This document shows positions 53,403 through 62,465 of a DNA stretch of 64,000 bases, piece after piece; within the stretch, counting starts at the first letter, position 1, and each line of letters starts with the position of its first letter. Made by a program: the position numbers and the translations under genes. The notes below the pieces were generated by a model. It worked only from the letters and a program-made list of their open reading frames with translations, was not told where the DNA came from and ran no database searches. The stretch comes from Diplonema japonicum (lineage: Eukaryota > Euglenozoa > Diplonemea > Diplonemida > Diplonemidae): NCBI GenBank assembly GCA_964019335.1, contig OZ025674.1:372001-436000 (forward strand), read 5' to 3'.

Positions 53403-55478
53403 ATGAGACACCGACGGATAATACTCATAGTTGCCCTTACTATCCTCCCAATAGCAATTATAACCCAAGCCACAAGTGGCTTCTCTGTGGACTCCGACGT
53501 ACCACGCGTGGAAAAAATAGACACAAGGACAAAGCTACCAAAGTACCTTAAAAGAACGCGATGGATCACAATGGGGCCGAGGACAGAACCTCCGGAGACG
53601 GCAGCTCCAACAAGAGGATGCGTCATCGAAGACGGAACATGGTACGAGGGCTCCTTCATAAGCGAGACAAAGGGAATCCAAGACACCACAGAGTGCAGCG
53701 AACTATGTCTAGAAACCGACGAATGTGGCAGCTTCAACTACCGACACGGCGACCTCGCATGCCATTTATTCAGACCAGGCTCACGAAACCCTCACAAAGA
53801 CCCCTCCCATTCATCTGGAACATGCACCCACGGGTTAAAAATAAGAAAGCAGTCTCAAATAACACCGCTTCCTATAAAACGAACTCACAACGGGTGCGAA
53901 ATAAAAATCGGAATGCGAGGAACAGGGGATGTCCTGACACAAAAGGATTTGAAGGTGTATTCAACAGGTGGTTGTATAGAAGCATGTTTGTACACAGAAA
54001 AGTGTATTGGTGCAGTGTTTCAATATTGGGACAATGGGTGTAAGCTTCTCTCGAAGCTAGATTCCGTTCAAGAGGATAAGCAACAAGACCTCGCCGACTG
54101 TTCCGCAGCACGGAAGAAACCGAAGCGAAAGAACACCGTACTTCCAAACAGCTCGGAACGTGACCTAACCGTGCTTCCATTGACAGAACCTCATCTATGC
54201 AAAAACCCTCAATACCCGGAGTGGAGAGCCAGGGTGAAGACCATCCCGTGCCGTTATAAACCCTCAGCTTCCTTCACTCCGGTTTTACCTGAAACATACG
54301 AACCAAAATGGTATTGTGACAAGCTAGGCAACACATTGACCCCGTACAAGCTTCCCCAAAGGTACACTGAAGACGATCTTGTCGTTGGGATCTACTCTGG
54401 TGAAGGGCTGCTTTACTCCCGCGCGACAGTCTGCGAGGACACATGGCTGTCGGTGATCAAAAGAAAGTCCATTTACATTGCTGGCGACGAGAGGTCTGTT
54501 TACGGTCTTAAAGGGACACCCTCGTTGTCCATCACGTCAATGCGCAACGCTGACAAGAGAATCCGCCCCGAGTCAGAGATGACAAACGCGCACCTGTTGC
54601 AGCTGCACGGTTTGAGGGATATGTACCTGAAGAACCCGAACGCGAAGTGGTTCATCATCGTCGGTGACGACACCTACATCGACGTTGATTTCATGTTGAA
54701 AGGGTTGGAAGTATACGACTCGGATGAGGTGCTGTGGCTGGCACCGGTGTCGTATCGTGAGACTTACGGGAGATCTGACGCATGGAAATGGATCAAAAAA
54801 GTTTCCTCGCTGAAAGATTTTAAATCTCTATTCAAAGAGTCATGGACCGAAAGACACAGCGACCAACAGTTCGAATGGACCACCGGTGCCACAGCATGGG
54901 TTTTGTCAAACCCTGCCGCGAAATTATATTCGGATAACCTCCTTCCTATAATGGACGCTATCGATGTTTCAAAGATTTGCTACTGCCCCGATCTGGTGAC
55001 AGGAATGGTGTTGTCAGTGCTTGGGCTCAAAATAACCACGTTTAACCATATGGTCATGCACCCCTATGCGGTCGATAGTGTTGAGGTTGATTATACGAAA
55101 AAAGAGGAGGTTACTCTTTATCATTATGTCCAGCCGTCCAGGATGATCAGCCTGTCGCAGCGTGCACAGCACGCCAAGCTCGATCGGCTTATCTCGCTTC
55201 AACGTAAGGCACCCATCCGCGATTTTTACAATATGTTGTACACGTCGCATCAGGGTGCTGTGTCCCGACGTACGCTGCAGCTTCAGCACTTCAACGCTAC
55301 GGCGCCTTCCCCCGCCTTGCTTCAACCCCTCGACCCTATGCTGCACGATGATATCTTCATTTCTTCCCTGCGTGTTTTCATCGACACCCATCACTCCCTG
55401 CTCAGGGAGTGGCAAACAGCCGTTCTGCGTGCTGTGCTGTCCAAACGACATGTCCCTGTTTACGATATCCCTGTTTAG
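53403..55478 (+). CDS. PAN-domain Fringe/C1GALT-like glycosyltransferase (GT31-like)
   Basis: 691 residues, type II membrane topology: a short basic tail and signal anchor (RRIILIVALTILPIAIITQA), hence probably Golgi or surface. Two cysteine-rich PAN/apple-like domains follow (about 73-145, C-x-LCLETDECGSFNYRHGD; and about 168-236, CIEACLYTEKCIGAVFQYW). The catalytic domain (about 330-600) has WFIIVGDDTYIDVDFML with the metal-binding DDT motif (about 420), and TTGATAWVLSNPAAKL, then CPDLVTGMVL, matching the Fringe/core-1 galactosyltransferase pattern of GT31. It probably transfers a sugar onto glycoproteins or glycans; donor and acceptor are unknown. The start follows a very long A run; no introns are seen. 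The C-terminal 100 residues are variable. Confidence 0.82.
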   Translation: MRHRRIILIVALTILPIAIITQATSGFSVDSDVPRVEKIDTRTKLPKYLKRTRWITMGPRTEPPETAAPTRGCVIEDGTWYEGSFISETKGIQDTTECSELCLETDECGSFNYRHGDLACHLFRPGSRNPHKDPSHSSGTCTHGLKIRKQSQITPLPIKRTHNGCEIKIGMRGTGDVLTQKDLKVYSTGGCIEACLYTEKCIGAVFQYWDNGCKLLSKLDSVQEDKQQDLADCSAARKKPKRKNTVLPNSSERDLTVLPLTEPHLCKNPQYPEWRARVKTIPCRYKPSASFTPVLPETYEPKWYCDKLGNTLTPYKLPQRYTEDDLVVGIYSGEGLLYSRATVCEDTWLSVIKRKSIYIAGDERSVYGLKGTPSLSITSMRNADKRIRPESEMTNAHLLQLHGLRDMYLKNPNAKWFIIVGDDTYIDVDFMLKGLEVYDSDEVLWLAPVSYRETYGRSDAWKWIKKVSSLKDFKSLFKESWTERHSDQQFEWTTGATAWVLSNPAAKLYSDNLLPIMDAIDVSKICYCPDLVTGMVLSVLGLKITTFNHMVMHPYAVDSVEVDYTKKEEVTLYHYVQPSRMISLSQRAQHAKLDRLISLQRKAPIRDFYNMLYTSHQGAVSRRTLQLQHFNATAPSPALLQPLDPMLHDDIFISSLRVFIDTHHSLLREWQTAVLRAVLSKRHVPVYDIPV

Positions 55479-55539
55479 CTTTTTTTTATTTTTTTTTCTT
55501 TTTGGATATTGTTGCTTTCTTTTTTTTTTTTGTTGTTGT

Positions 55540-55561
55540 TGTTTCACCATATCCACAACAG
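55540..55561 (+). other. probable trans-splice acceptor for the coiled-coil gene
   Basis: A T-rich tract followed by TTTCACCATATCCACAACAG ends 31 nt before the ATG at 55593. The whole intergenic gap is only 114 nt, typical of a polycistronic unit. Confidence 0.5.
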
Positions 55562-55592
55562 GGCACTGGGGAGGCGGGGGGAGGGGTGCAGC

Positions 55593-58500
55593 ATGAGCGA
55601 TTCGCTTTCGCCTCTTTACAAAATGAGCAGCTTCAGTGGGGCGGGGGTTGCCCCGCTGATGAGCCTAGACTATGGCCCGTCCGTGTCGTCGCCTGTCATC
55701 CCGTCGCTCGAGCGCATGACGTCTTTCGACGATCCGATGGTCTCGTTGCGACGGTCTGTAGACACGACCCTATCCTCGCCGAGGGTGCGTCTGGGTGGGG
55801 TCAACTCACCAGCAGAGTACCCCCTCAGTATTCACGGTTCTGAGGTCCATGAGTCCGTCGACCCTCTCACAACCGTAGCAGCACAGCAGCGAGCACTGTA
55901 CGAATCCCGCATGGCCGCCTCTGCACACGAACGCCAAGGACGCAAGCGATACAAAGAAGAGAAACGACGCCAGAAGCAAGACCAGGAGGTGTCCAGGCTT
56001 CAGGAACTGGCGCGCTCCATCGAAATCGACAAGTCGCGTGTTGCCAAGATGACCTTCGACCACATGGTGAAGACAGGGCAGGAGGCGGAGGAGCTGCGCC
56101 GAGAGAAGTGGATGCGCCAAGACGAAGATCGAGAGATACTCAGGGGGAAGCGGGAGAACGAAAGGTGGCGCGAGTTCCAAGAAGAGCGTGAAAAGATGGT
56201 CGATAAAATACAACAACTAGAGAACACAAGCAGACGGAATGATGACGAACGCGACCGTCGGCTGCACAAGCAGTCCGTCGACAAGCTGGAGGAGCTGCAA
56301 CGGCAGAGCGTTAACGAAATGCAGCGCCTGCGCGTTGAGCTGGCGAAGGAGAAGGAGTTCCGCATCGACGCGATCAGGAAGGTGGAGGAGACACAGCGCA
56401 TGATTTCCGACAAGTTAGACTTCGGGCAACTGGAATCCGCACAGGTCTCAGTGCGGGAGAACACCATCCTCAGCAGCGAGCTCAACAACCTGAAGCAGGA
56501 CAAGACTACCTTGCAGCGGCAGGCTGACGATCTGAAAGACGAACTGCGCAACGCGATAAGGACGAAAGACAAGGAAATCCAGAAGCTGCACGACGAAGTC
56601 GCAGGTGAGAAACGGGCACGCATGGGCATGCAAGAAAGGCTGGAAAGAGAGAAACGGGACTTGGAGGACACTCTGCACTCAAAGCAGCGAGACTTCGAGA
56701 CACGCGAATGGAAATTGCAGCAGGAAAACGAGATGGAAAAGAGAAATAAACAAACGCGAGAGGAGGACCTGAACAGGGAGATCGGCCAACTAAGAAGGGA
56801 AATGGAGGAACGGAGTTACTCCAGGTCCAGCAGGGACGTCGAGAAGAACGACATCATCCGTGAGAGGGAAAACCTGCAGCAGCAGCTGAGAACGAGTCAG
56901 GATGAGGCTGCTAGCAAACTAAAAGAGGAACGCGATAAGTCTTCAAAGGAGCTCATGAGCCTTCAGAGGGAACTCATCACACTGAAGGAGCGTGAGACAG
57001 CCACGCAAAGTAGACTAGACATGGAGAAGGAACGCTACACAGCCCTGGTGGGAGACACCACGGAGTTGAAGACTAGCAAGCACGAGTTCGAGGAAAAGCT
57101 GCGTACGCTTACTGAGCAGTTGCAGGAGGGGAAGTGGGAGCTGCAGAAGTGCAAAGACGAAAAAACGCAACTGGAGAGATCAAAGGTAGAGATTGAAGCA
57201 CAGCTGAAAGCAAAGGATGCAGAGCTGAGAAGCAAGGACACACTTCTAGTAAGCACAAGCAGCAAGGTGAAGATGACACAGGAGACCAACCAGGAGAAGG
57301 AGACAACCCTATTCAGACAGATCGAAGATCTGAAACGCGAACTCGAGGAGCAGAAGGGCACCAACAAGACTCTCAACACTGCTGTCGACATGGACAAGTC
57401 GCAGCTGGATGAAGCCAACCAGAAGATCTCAAAGCTGCAAGAGACGAGCACGAAACTGGAAGTTTCCTTGAACACCGCAAAGAACGATGTTGCCGAGAAG
57501 GAGAGAGAACTCACAAAGGTGTCGACAGAACTGCGCCAGCGCAACACTGACATGGCGCAGTTGGTGAACATCAACAAACAGGAGGTGGCTGAGGCGAAGG
57601 AGCAGAACGTTCGGGAAATGCAGCAGAAGGTGTCAGAGTTCAACAGAAGGGAAACTGACTTGAAAGCAAAACTAGAGTCACTAACAGAGGAGTACGCTGC
57701 AACCAGGACAAAAGGTGAGAAAGACAAAGACAAGGAAGCCAACAGATTGCGTGCTGAGATTGACTCGCTCACGGACAAGGAAAGGTCCCTCACTGACAAA
57801 GTGGAGGATTTAGAGAGGACGCAGATCAGGCTGAAAGCTGATGCTGAAAAGGAAAGGAAGGACGCTTTTGGGAAGAATAGAGAGCTGAACTTGCTAACGA
57901 TGGAAGCCAGAGAAGCCAAGATAAGGCTTGAGGTGCATGAAAGCGAGAATGTGGACCTCATGTGGCACTACCACAGCTTCATCACAACCCTGAACAGGGC
58001 GGTGTACGACCAGCGCTCTCAGGGGAACAACGCGAAGACACGCCTACAGGACGACATGGACAGGCTGCGCCTAGACCTTGACAGGGAGAAAGAGAAGGCC
58101 CACCTGCTGGAAAAGGATGTCAATGAGCTGCAGTACAAGCTGCGCGAAGCACATGAGGACAAAACAGTTGAGAAGAGGATACGTGACCTGCGTGCGGAGC
58201 TGGACAGCGAGAGCAGGGAACGAAGCAACGCGGAGAAGGAGGTCCGAAGCTTGAAGCATGACATAGAGATGGAGCGCTCGACAAAAAGCACTAGCAGCCA
58301 GAACCAGCTGATGGAGGCAAACAAGCTGCGGAAAGAGCTGGAAGACGAAGTCAATGACCTCAAAACACAGTTAAAGGAGCGCAGGCCTGTAGCTGCTGCA
58401 GCTGCAGCGGCACCTGCCCCTGCCCCTGCCCCTGCACCGAGTCAGAATAGCTCATCGCAGAAGGACATCCCGCAGTGGCTTGTGATCCGTGCCAGGGCAG

Positions 58501-59321
58501 ACCTGTGCGAGGACCGCCGTGAGTCACTTAGCATTGAGAAGAGCAACGGGCTGTACGTGCTGGTTCCCGGTGGCTTGTGTGAAGCAGTGAAAGACGCAGC
58601 AGGGACACGCGCTTCGTGGGCATCTTCGAACTGCATGTGGGAACGGCAGCTGCCCTCGCAGAGGTGGCTGTACTCGTCACGACGCGGTGCTTGGAAGGTC
58701 ACAGACGGCATCCGCAGCGACGGAAGCTTCAACCTGGCAGCAGAAGTGGACGATGGGCTGTCCTTCGAGCACCTCACGAAGGACAAGGACCCGCACAACG
58801 GGATCATGCCGCAGGACTTCAAACGCTGGTGCAACGGGGTCACAGTGGAGGTGCCGCCAGAGGAACTGATGGTGACCGCAGACAAAACGGCAAGCAGCGG
58901 GAAATACAAGATCATCCCTGCAAAGGTGGTGAACGGGTGGCCGGTGTGGCGCATGGAAAGGGCGAGCAGGTGGCTGTACAACACGCAAGATGGGGCGTGG
59001 CAGATCACAGACTCGGAAGGCGACTTCTCAAAAGGCGGGGGCCTACTACTGGGGGCAAGACACAACGGTATCCTGCCCAACCTGGTCACGTGGGATGCGG
59101 GTGTCACTGTCTCTTTGGTATGGAAAAAGAATATTTCCTATTCTTTTGTAAATCCACACAGTTCGCTGTTGGCGAGAACGTTCGCATGCGCGACAGGGAG
59201 TCGGAAGAGTGGCAGCGTGGCATCGTAGATGCTATCCACACCAACGGGAGGCCCCTTGTGAAGGTCAACGAGTACTCGAAGGGCTTCCAATGGTTGTTTG
59301 TTGAGAAAGTGGTATGCAAAA

Positions 59322-59352
<31 letters not shown>

Positions 59353-59827
59353 CTCTCCTAGAAGTCCGACGAGTCAACAAAGACAGAGAATACCCCGCAC
59401 CTCATGACAGAAATCAAGGCTCTGAAGGCAAAGTTGGAGCAGGTATTTTTTTTTTTTTTTTTTAAATTCTTTTTTTTAACTACAGAACGACAAGATTCTA
59501 CGGGACAAGGAGGAGCTTCTGAAAGAGGAGCGGGAGAGGAGTGAGGACGGGAAACGAAAGTTGTTGATCGCCAATAACAAGATAGAAGAATTGGAGAGAG
59601 AGATCAAGCTGGGGGCAAACAGCGGCAGCAGCAGGGCGGGTTCTGGATCCTCGAACTTGGAGGCAAAGCTGAAGGAGGAAATAGAACGCAGATTAGACTG
59701 CGAGAGACAGGCAGCTCAGTTCAAAGAGGCCAAAGAGAGGAACGAACAATTGTTGATGAATCTGTACGAGGAGAAACCGAAATTAGAGCAACGCATTAAA
59801 GAGCTTGAAAAGCAGCTGGGGATATAA
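55593..59827 (+). CDS. long coiled-coil protein with C-terminal repeat and SH3-like segments, three introns
   Basis: Predicted as join(55593-59117, 59162-59311, 59362-59442, 59486-59827), 1365 residues. A Ser-rich N-terminus (1-100) precedes about 800 residues of almost continuous Glu/Lys/Arg/Gln coiled coil, then an Ala-Pro linker (PAPAPAPAP, about 942-950). Two tandem globular repeats follow (about 958-1175), each with WLY(S/N)(S/T)xxGAWxxTD (SQRWLYSSRRGAWKVTD; SRWLYNTQDGAWQITD). The exon after intron 1 encodes FAVGENVRMRDRESEEWQRG and VKVNEYSKGFQWLFVEKV, a Tudor/agenet-like beta pattern. A last coiled coil (EERERSEDGKRK ... IKELEKQLGI) ends the protein. Introns are 44, 50 and 43 nt, phase 0. 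It is likely cytoskeletal or flagellar, but this is an inference from architecture. No specific orthologue is recognised. Confidence 0.82.
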
Positions 59828-60561
59828 AAAAGCGTGGCACCCTCCCCGCCCCTCATTAGTTCAAAATCAGTTTTTTTTTTTTTTTTTTTTTTGTCGAGCA
59901 ACGAAACTATTATTGTTTCTCGAGCGTTGACTTGAAAAAAAAACCTTTTTTTTTTCTTCTTCCGCGGATAGGACGAAAAGGTTCCTTTGAAAAAAAAAAA
60001 AAAAAAAAAAACCCTCCCAAAACCCCCCTCATGCAATTTCTTTTGTATCTTTGTTTCTTTTTTCTGCACAACAAAAAGAGTCTGGTTCACACAGAGAATC
60101 GATCAATCAAACAACAAAAGGGATCTTTCCATTTTCCATTTTTTTTTCCTTTTTTTTTTTTTTTTTGACGGAACTGCAGAGGCGGCAAGTACAATCCATT
60201 GAAGGGTGCTTCAACTCTCGAAAGGGAAAAATCACCCGGAATCCTAAGCTAGGACCATGCAGTGCTTTAAGACCTCCTGTTTCTTTCTTCTCTGATACAA
60301 GTTCTTATATTTGACAAAAAAAAGAAAATGGAAGGTGGTGAATGCCAAGGAGGGATACCCTTTCTCTGGTAAATAGCTCGAATTTTATTTTCCTCTGTCA
60401 TTTTCCCCTCCATCCTCTGCTCTTTTTTTTTTTTTTTCTTTTTCTTTTCCCCCCCCTTCTTCAAGGTCAATTTTCAATTCTCAAAATGAAATACGAAAGC
60501 TCCATTCCTTCAAAAAAAGAAAAACAAAAGTAATACCACAAAGAACAAAAGGAAAAGAGAG
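59828..60561. other. intergenic DNA with S1-like piece
   Basis: Homopolymers and, after a T run at about 60168, a segment containing CCATTGAAGGGTGC (60196-60209), shared with S1. CCCCTTCTTCAAG at 60453-60465 may be the acceptor for the next gene. Confidence 0.5.
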
Positions 60562-61047
60562 ATGTTCAGAAGATGGGCCTCAACAGCCATAAGAAGAAAC
60601 AGACTAGGAGGGGGCAAAAGCGGAAAAATATCGGTAACAAGAAGCAAACTAGAAGCAAGGTTAGGCGAGATAACTGACAGTCTTGACGGCTTGGAGTACG
60701 AGCCTGGAGCGAAAGCCTGGCTCGAGAAATATGAAAAAACTGCGCGACTTTATGAGTCGTTTCTAATCAGCTCAGAAGAGGAGAGGAGGAGGCACTCTGA
60801 TGCCAACAGACAGAAGCTTGACTACTGGTTCCGTCCAAGAATACGAGAAGTGGACAACTGGTTCGGCATCGTCGTCGCTAAGCGAGCCGACCATCTTCAA
60901 CAAAACCCCACCACCTCATCCACCGACAGCAACAACAACAACAACAGCCCTGCGATTACAACCCCGTCCCTTACGAACACTGATGTGTACAGAATGTGGC
61001 GTGCCAAGGGCCGCCCGCATGCGAACCACGGTCTTCCGGGGTATTAG
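60562..61047 (+). CDS. small protein with mitochondrial-type presequence
   Basis: 161 residues. The N-terminus (MFRRWASTAIRRNRLGGGKS) is arginine-rich, acid-free and amphipathic, as in mitochondrial presequences. A helical middle (about 30-100) contains YEPGAKAWLEKYEKTARLYE and LDYWFRPRIREVDNWFG. A polar Asn/Thr/Ser-rich linker leads to a conserved-looking end VYRMWRAKGRPHANHGLPGY. It may be a mitoribosome or respiratory complex accessory subunit, but I do not recognise the family. Short spacing to the next gene (120 nt), same strand. Confidence 0.6.
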   Translation: MFRRWASTAIRRNRLGGGKSGKISVTRSKLEARLGEITDSLDGLEYEPGAKAWLEKYEKTARLYESFLISSEEERRRHSDANRQKLDYWFRPRIREVDNWFGIVVAKRADHLQQNPTTSSTDSNNNNNSPAITTPSLTNTDVYRMWRAKGRPHANHGLPGY

Positions 61048-61139
61048 TTAGTAGTTCTTTCCCTCTTTTTCTCTTTTTGTTCTTTTTTTTTTTATGAAAG
61101 ATAGTATATTAGGGTGTTGCTGGGGGAGAGGGGGGTGTT

Positions 61140-61158
61140 TTCTTCTTTTTTTTTCTAG
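61140..61158 (+). other. probable trans-splice acceptor
   Basis: TTTCTTCTTTTTTTTTCTAG ends 9 nt before the ATG at 61168, a near-ideal polypyrimidine/AG arrangement. Confidence 0.55.
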
Positions 61159-61167
61159 AATTTAACA

Positions 61168-62379
61168 ATGCCGCGTACAGCCTCCCCCCGTGTGGCTTCT
61201 CCCCGTATGGCCTCCCCCCGTGTGTTTACCCCCCGCGTTGCCTCCCGAGCTCGCCCTGCATCTCCCAGCGCGCGTAGCGGTCATGGACACACTCGATCAC
61301 CAGGTGCAGGAGACCGCAGTTCATGCTACCGATGCACGTCTCATGGGCGGCCTCGGTCGAAGTCGCCTACACTGTCCTCAAGGCCTCAGTGGGTGCAGCC
61401 ACAACCAAGCAGACCACCCCCTTCCCAGCCACGGGTCGGCAGACACAAGGCACTCGACGCAGAGTGGGCCATCAGCACCGACATCTTAACGTCAGCGCAG
61501 TACCCAAACTGGACTCTCAGCAAGGAAGAGCGGAAGGTCAAAGCACTGCCAAGCAAACCAGACGCAGGGCCCGTCGCAGGGCAGCCGGCCGACGCCAGGC
61601 CTGCGAAATCCTTTAACAAAGAGATGACCTCGTACCCCAACTGGACACTGAGTGGCGAGGAGGGCAGCAAGCCTCAGAAGAGAACAAACAGCCCTGCGAA
61701 GCGGTACTGGAACAGGAACGACGATATCGAGGGCAGCAGACCTGCGATAGGGAAGTTCTCGCCTCGCAATCAGAAGATCATGGCGGACCCGTGGCCGGAC
61801 AGGGCGACTTGCCCCGTGCAAGGAGGTCACAACAAGCAGGTTACAAACACGATCAAGGCCAATGAGGATATGAAGAAGCTGCAGATCGACGGCAGAGGAC
61901 GGCTGCTTCCAGAGAACGACCACCAGCTGTACAACAAGGAGCGGGGCACGCTGCGTACGAAAGAAATCGAGCGGTTCAGGGACGGGAGGTACGTCACAAC
62001 AGAGGTGGTGACACACCGCAGCCCGGGCCCTGCAAGAGGAAGCTTCCAGGAGAAGCACGACTCACCCCGTGCCGTAAGGACCTCGTCGTCGCTGTGCACG
62101 AACGACATCGAAGGGGCACGGCCGCGCACTCCCCGCAACAGGACGTCCTCACCTTCGACATCGCTGCGGACTATGGACATTGAGGGCGCACAGCCACGTG
62201 CCACACCACCCCGCACACGCCCCCAACAGCCACCCGTCGACACAGGCAGGACATCGAGGAATTCAACCCCCGTCCGCCGCCCCCCGCCTCCCCAGTCCCC
62301 CCGTGGCGCAACACCAGCACGGCAATCACCTTCCCAGAGCCACGCCACGATCTTTTCTTCTCAGATCACTTTTTTCTAG
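61168..62379 (+). CDS. Ser/Pro/Arg-rich protein with DIEG repeats
   Basis: 403 residues, largely disordered. The N-terminus repeats PRVASPRMASPRVF-type units. Two copies of YPNWTLS(K/G)EE follow (about 108-120 and 150-162). Three DIEG motifs occur: NDDIEGSRP, TNDIEGARPR and TMDIEGAQPR. DIEGAxP-type motifs recur, in my recollection, in cytoskeleton- or flagellum-associated protist proteins, so a microtubule or flagellar role is possible but unproven. The middle (KIMADPWPDRATCPVQGG ... LLPENDHQLYNKERG) is less repetitive. The start is 9 nt after a clear acceptor, and 86 nt separate its stop from the next ATG. No catalytic domain. Confidence 0.7.
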   Translation: MPRTASPRVASPRMASPRVFTPRVASRARPASPSARSGHGHTRSPGAGDRSSCYRCTSHGRPRSKSPTLSSRPQWVQPQPSRPPPSQPRVGRHKALDAEWAISTDILTSAQYPNWTLSKEERKVKALPSKPDAGPVAGQPADARPAKSFNKEMTSYPNWTLSGEEGSKPQKRTNSPAKRYWNRNDDIEGSRPAIGKFSPRNQKIMADPWPDRATCPVQGGHNKQVTNTIKANEDMKKLQIDGRGRLLPENDHQLYNKERGTLRTKEIERFRDGRYVTTEVVTHRSPGPARGSFQEKHDSPRAVRTSSSLCTNDIEGARPRTPRNRTSSPSTSLRTMDIEGAQPRATPPRTRPQQPPVDTGRTSRNSTPVRRPPPPQSPRGATPARQSPSQSHATIFSSQITFF

Positions 62380-62404
62380 TATTCTAGTACTGTATAGATA
62401 GTTT

Positions 62405-62460
62405 GTATTTATAGTTTTTTTTTTTTCTTTTTCTTTTCCAACCCTACTTTAAATCTTCAG
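62405..62460 (+). other. probable trans-splice acceptor for the DHX37-like gene
   Basis: A T-rich tract, then CCCTACTTTAAATCTTCAG, ends 5 nt before the ATG at 62466. The gap from the previous stop is 86 nt. Confidence 0.55.
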
Positions 62461-62465
62461 GGAAA

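Noticed and set aside
56000-57961. Long minus-strand frames opposite the coiled-coil gene
   Set aside because: Ser/Leu/Arg-rich shadows of the Glu/Lys/Gln-rich coding strand, as are those opposite LINE-B (25088-26551, 27449-28276).
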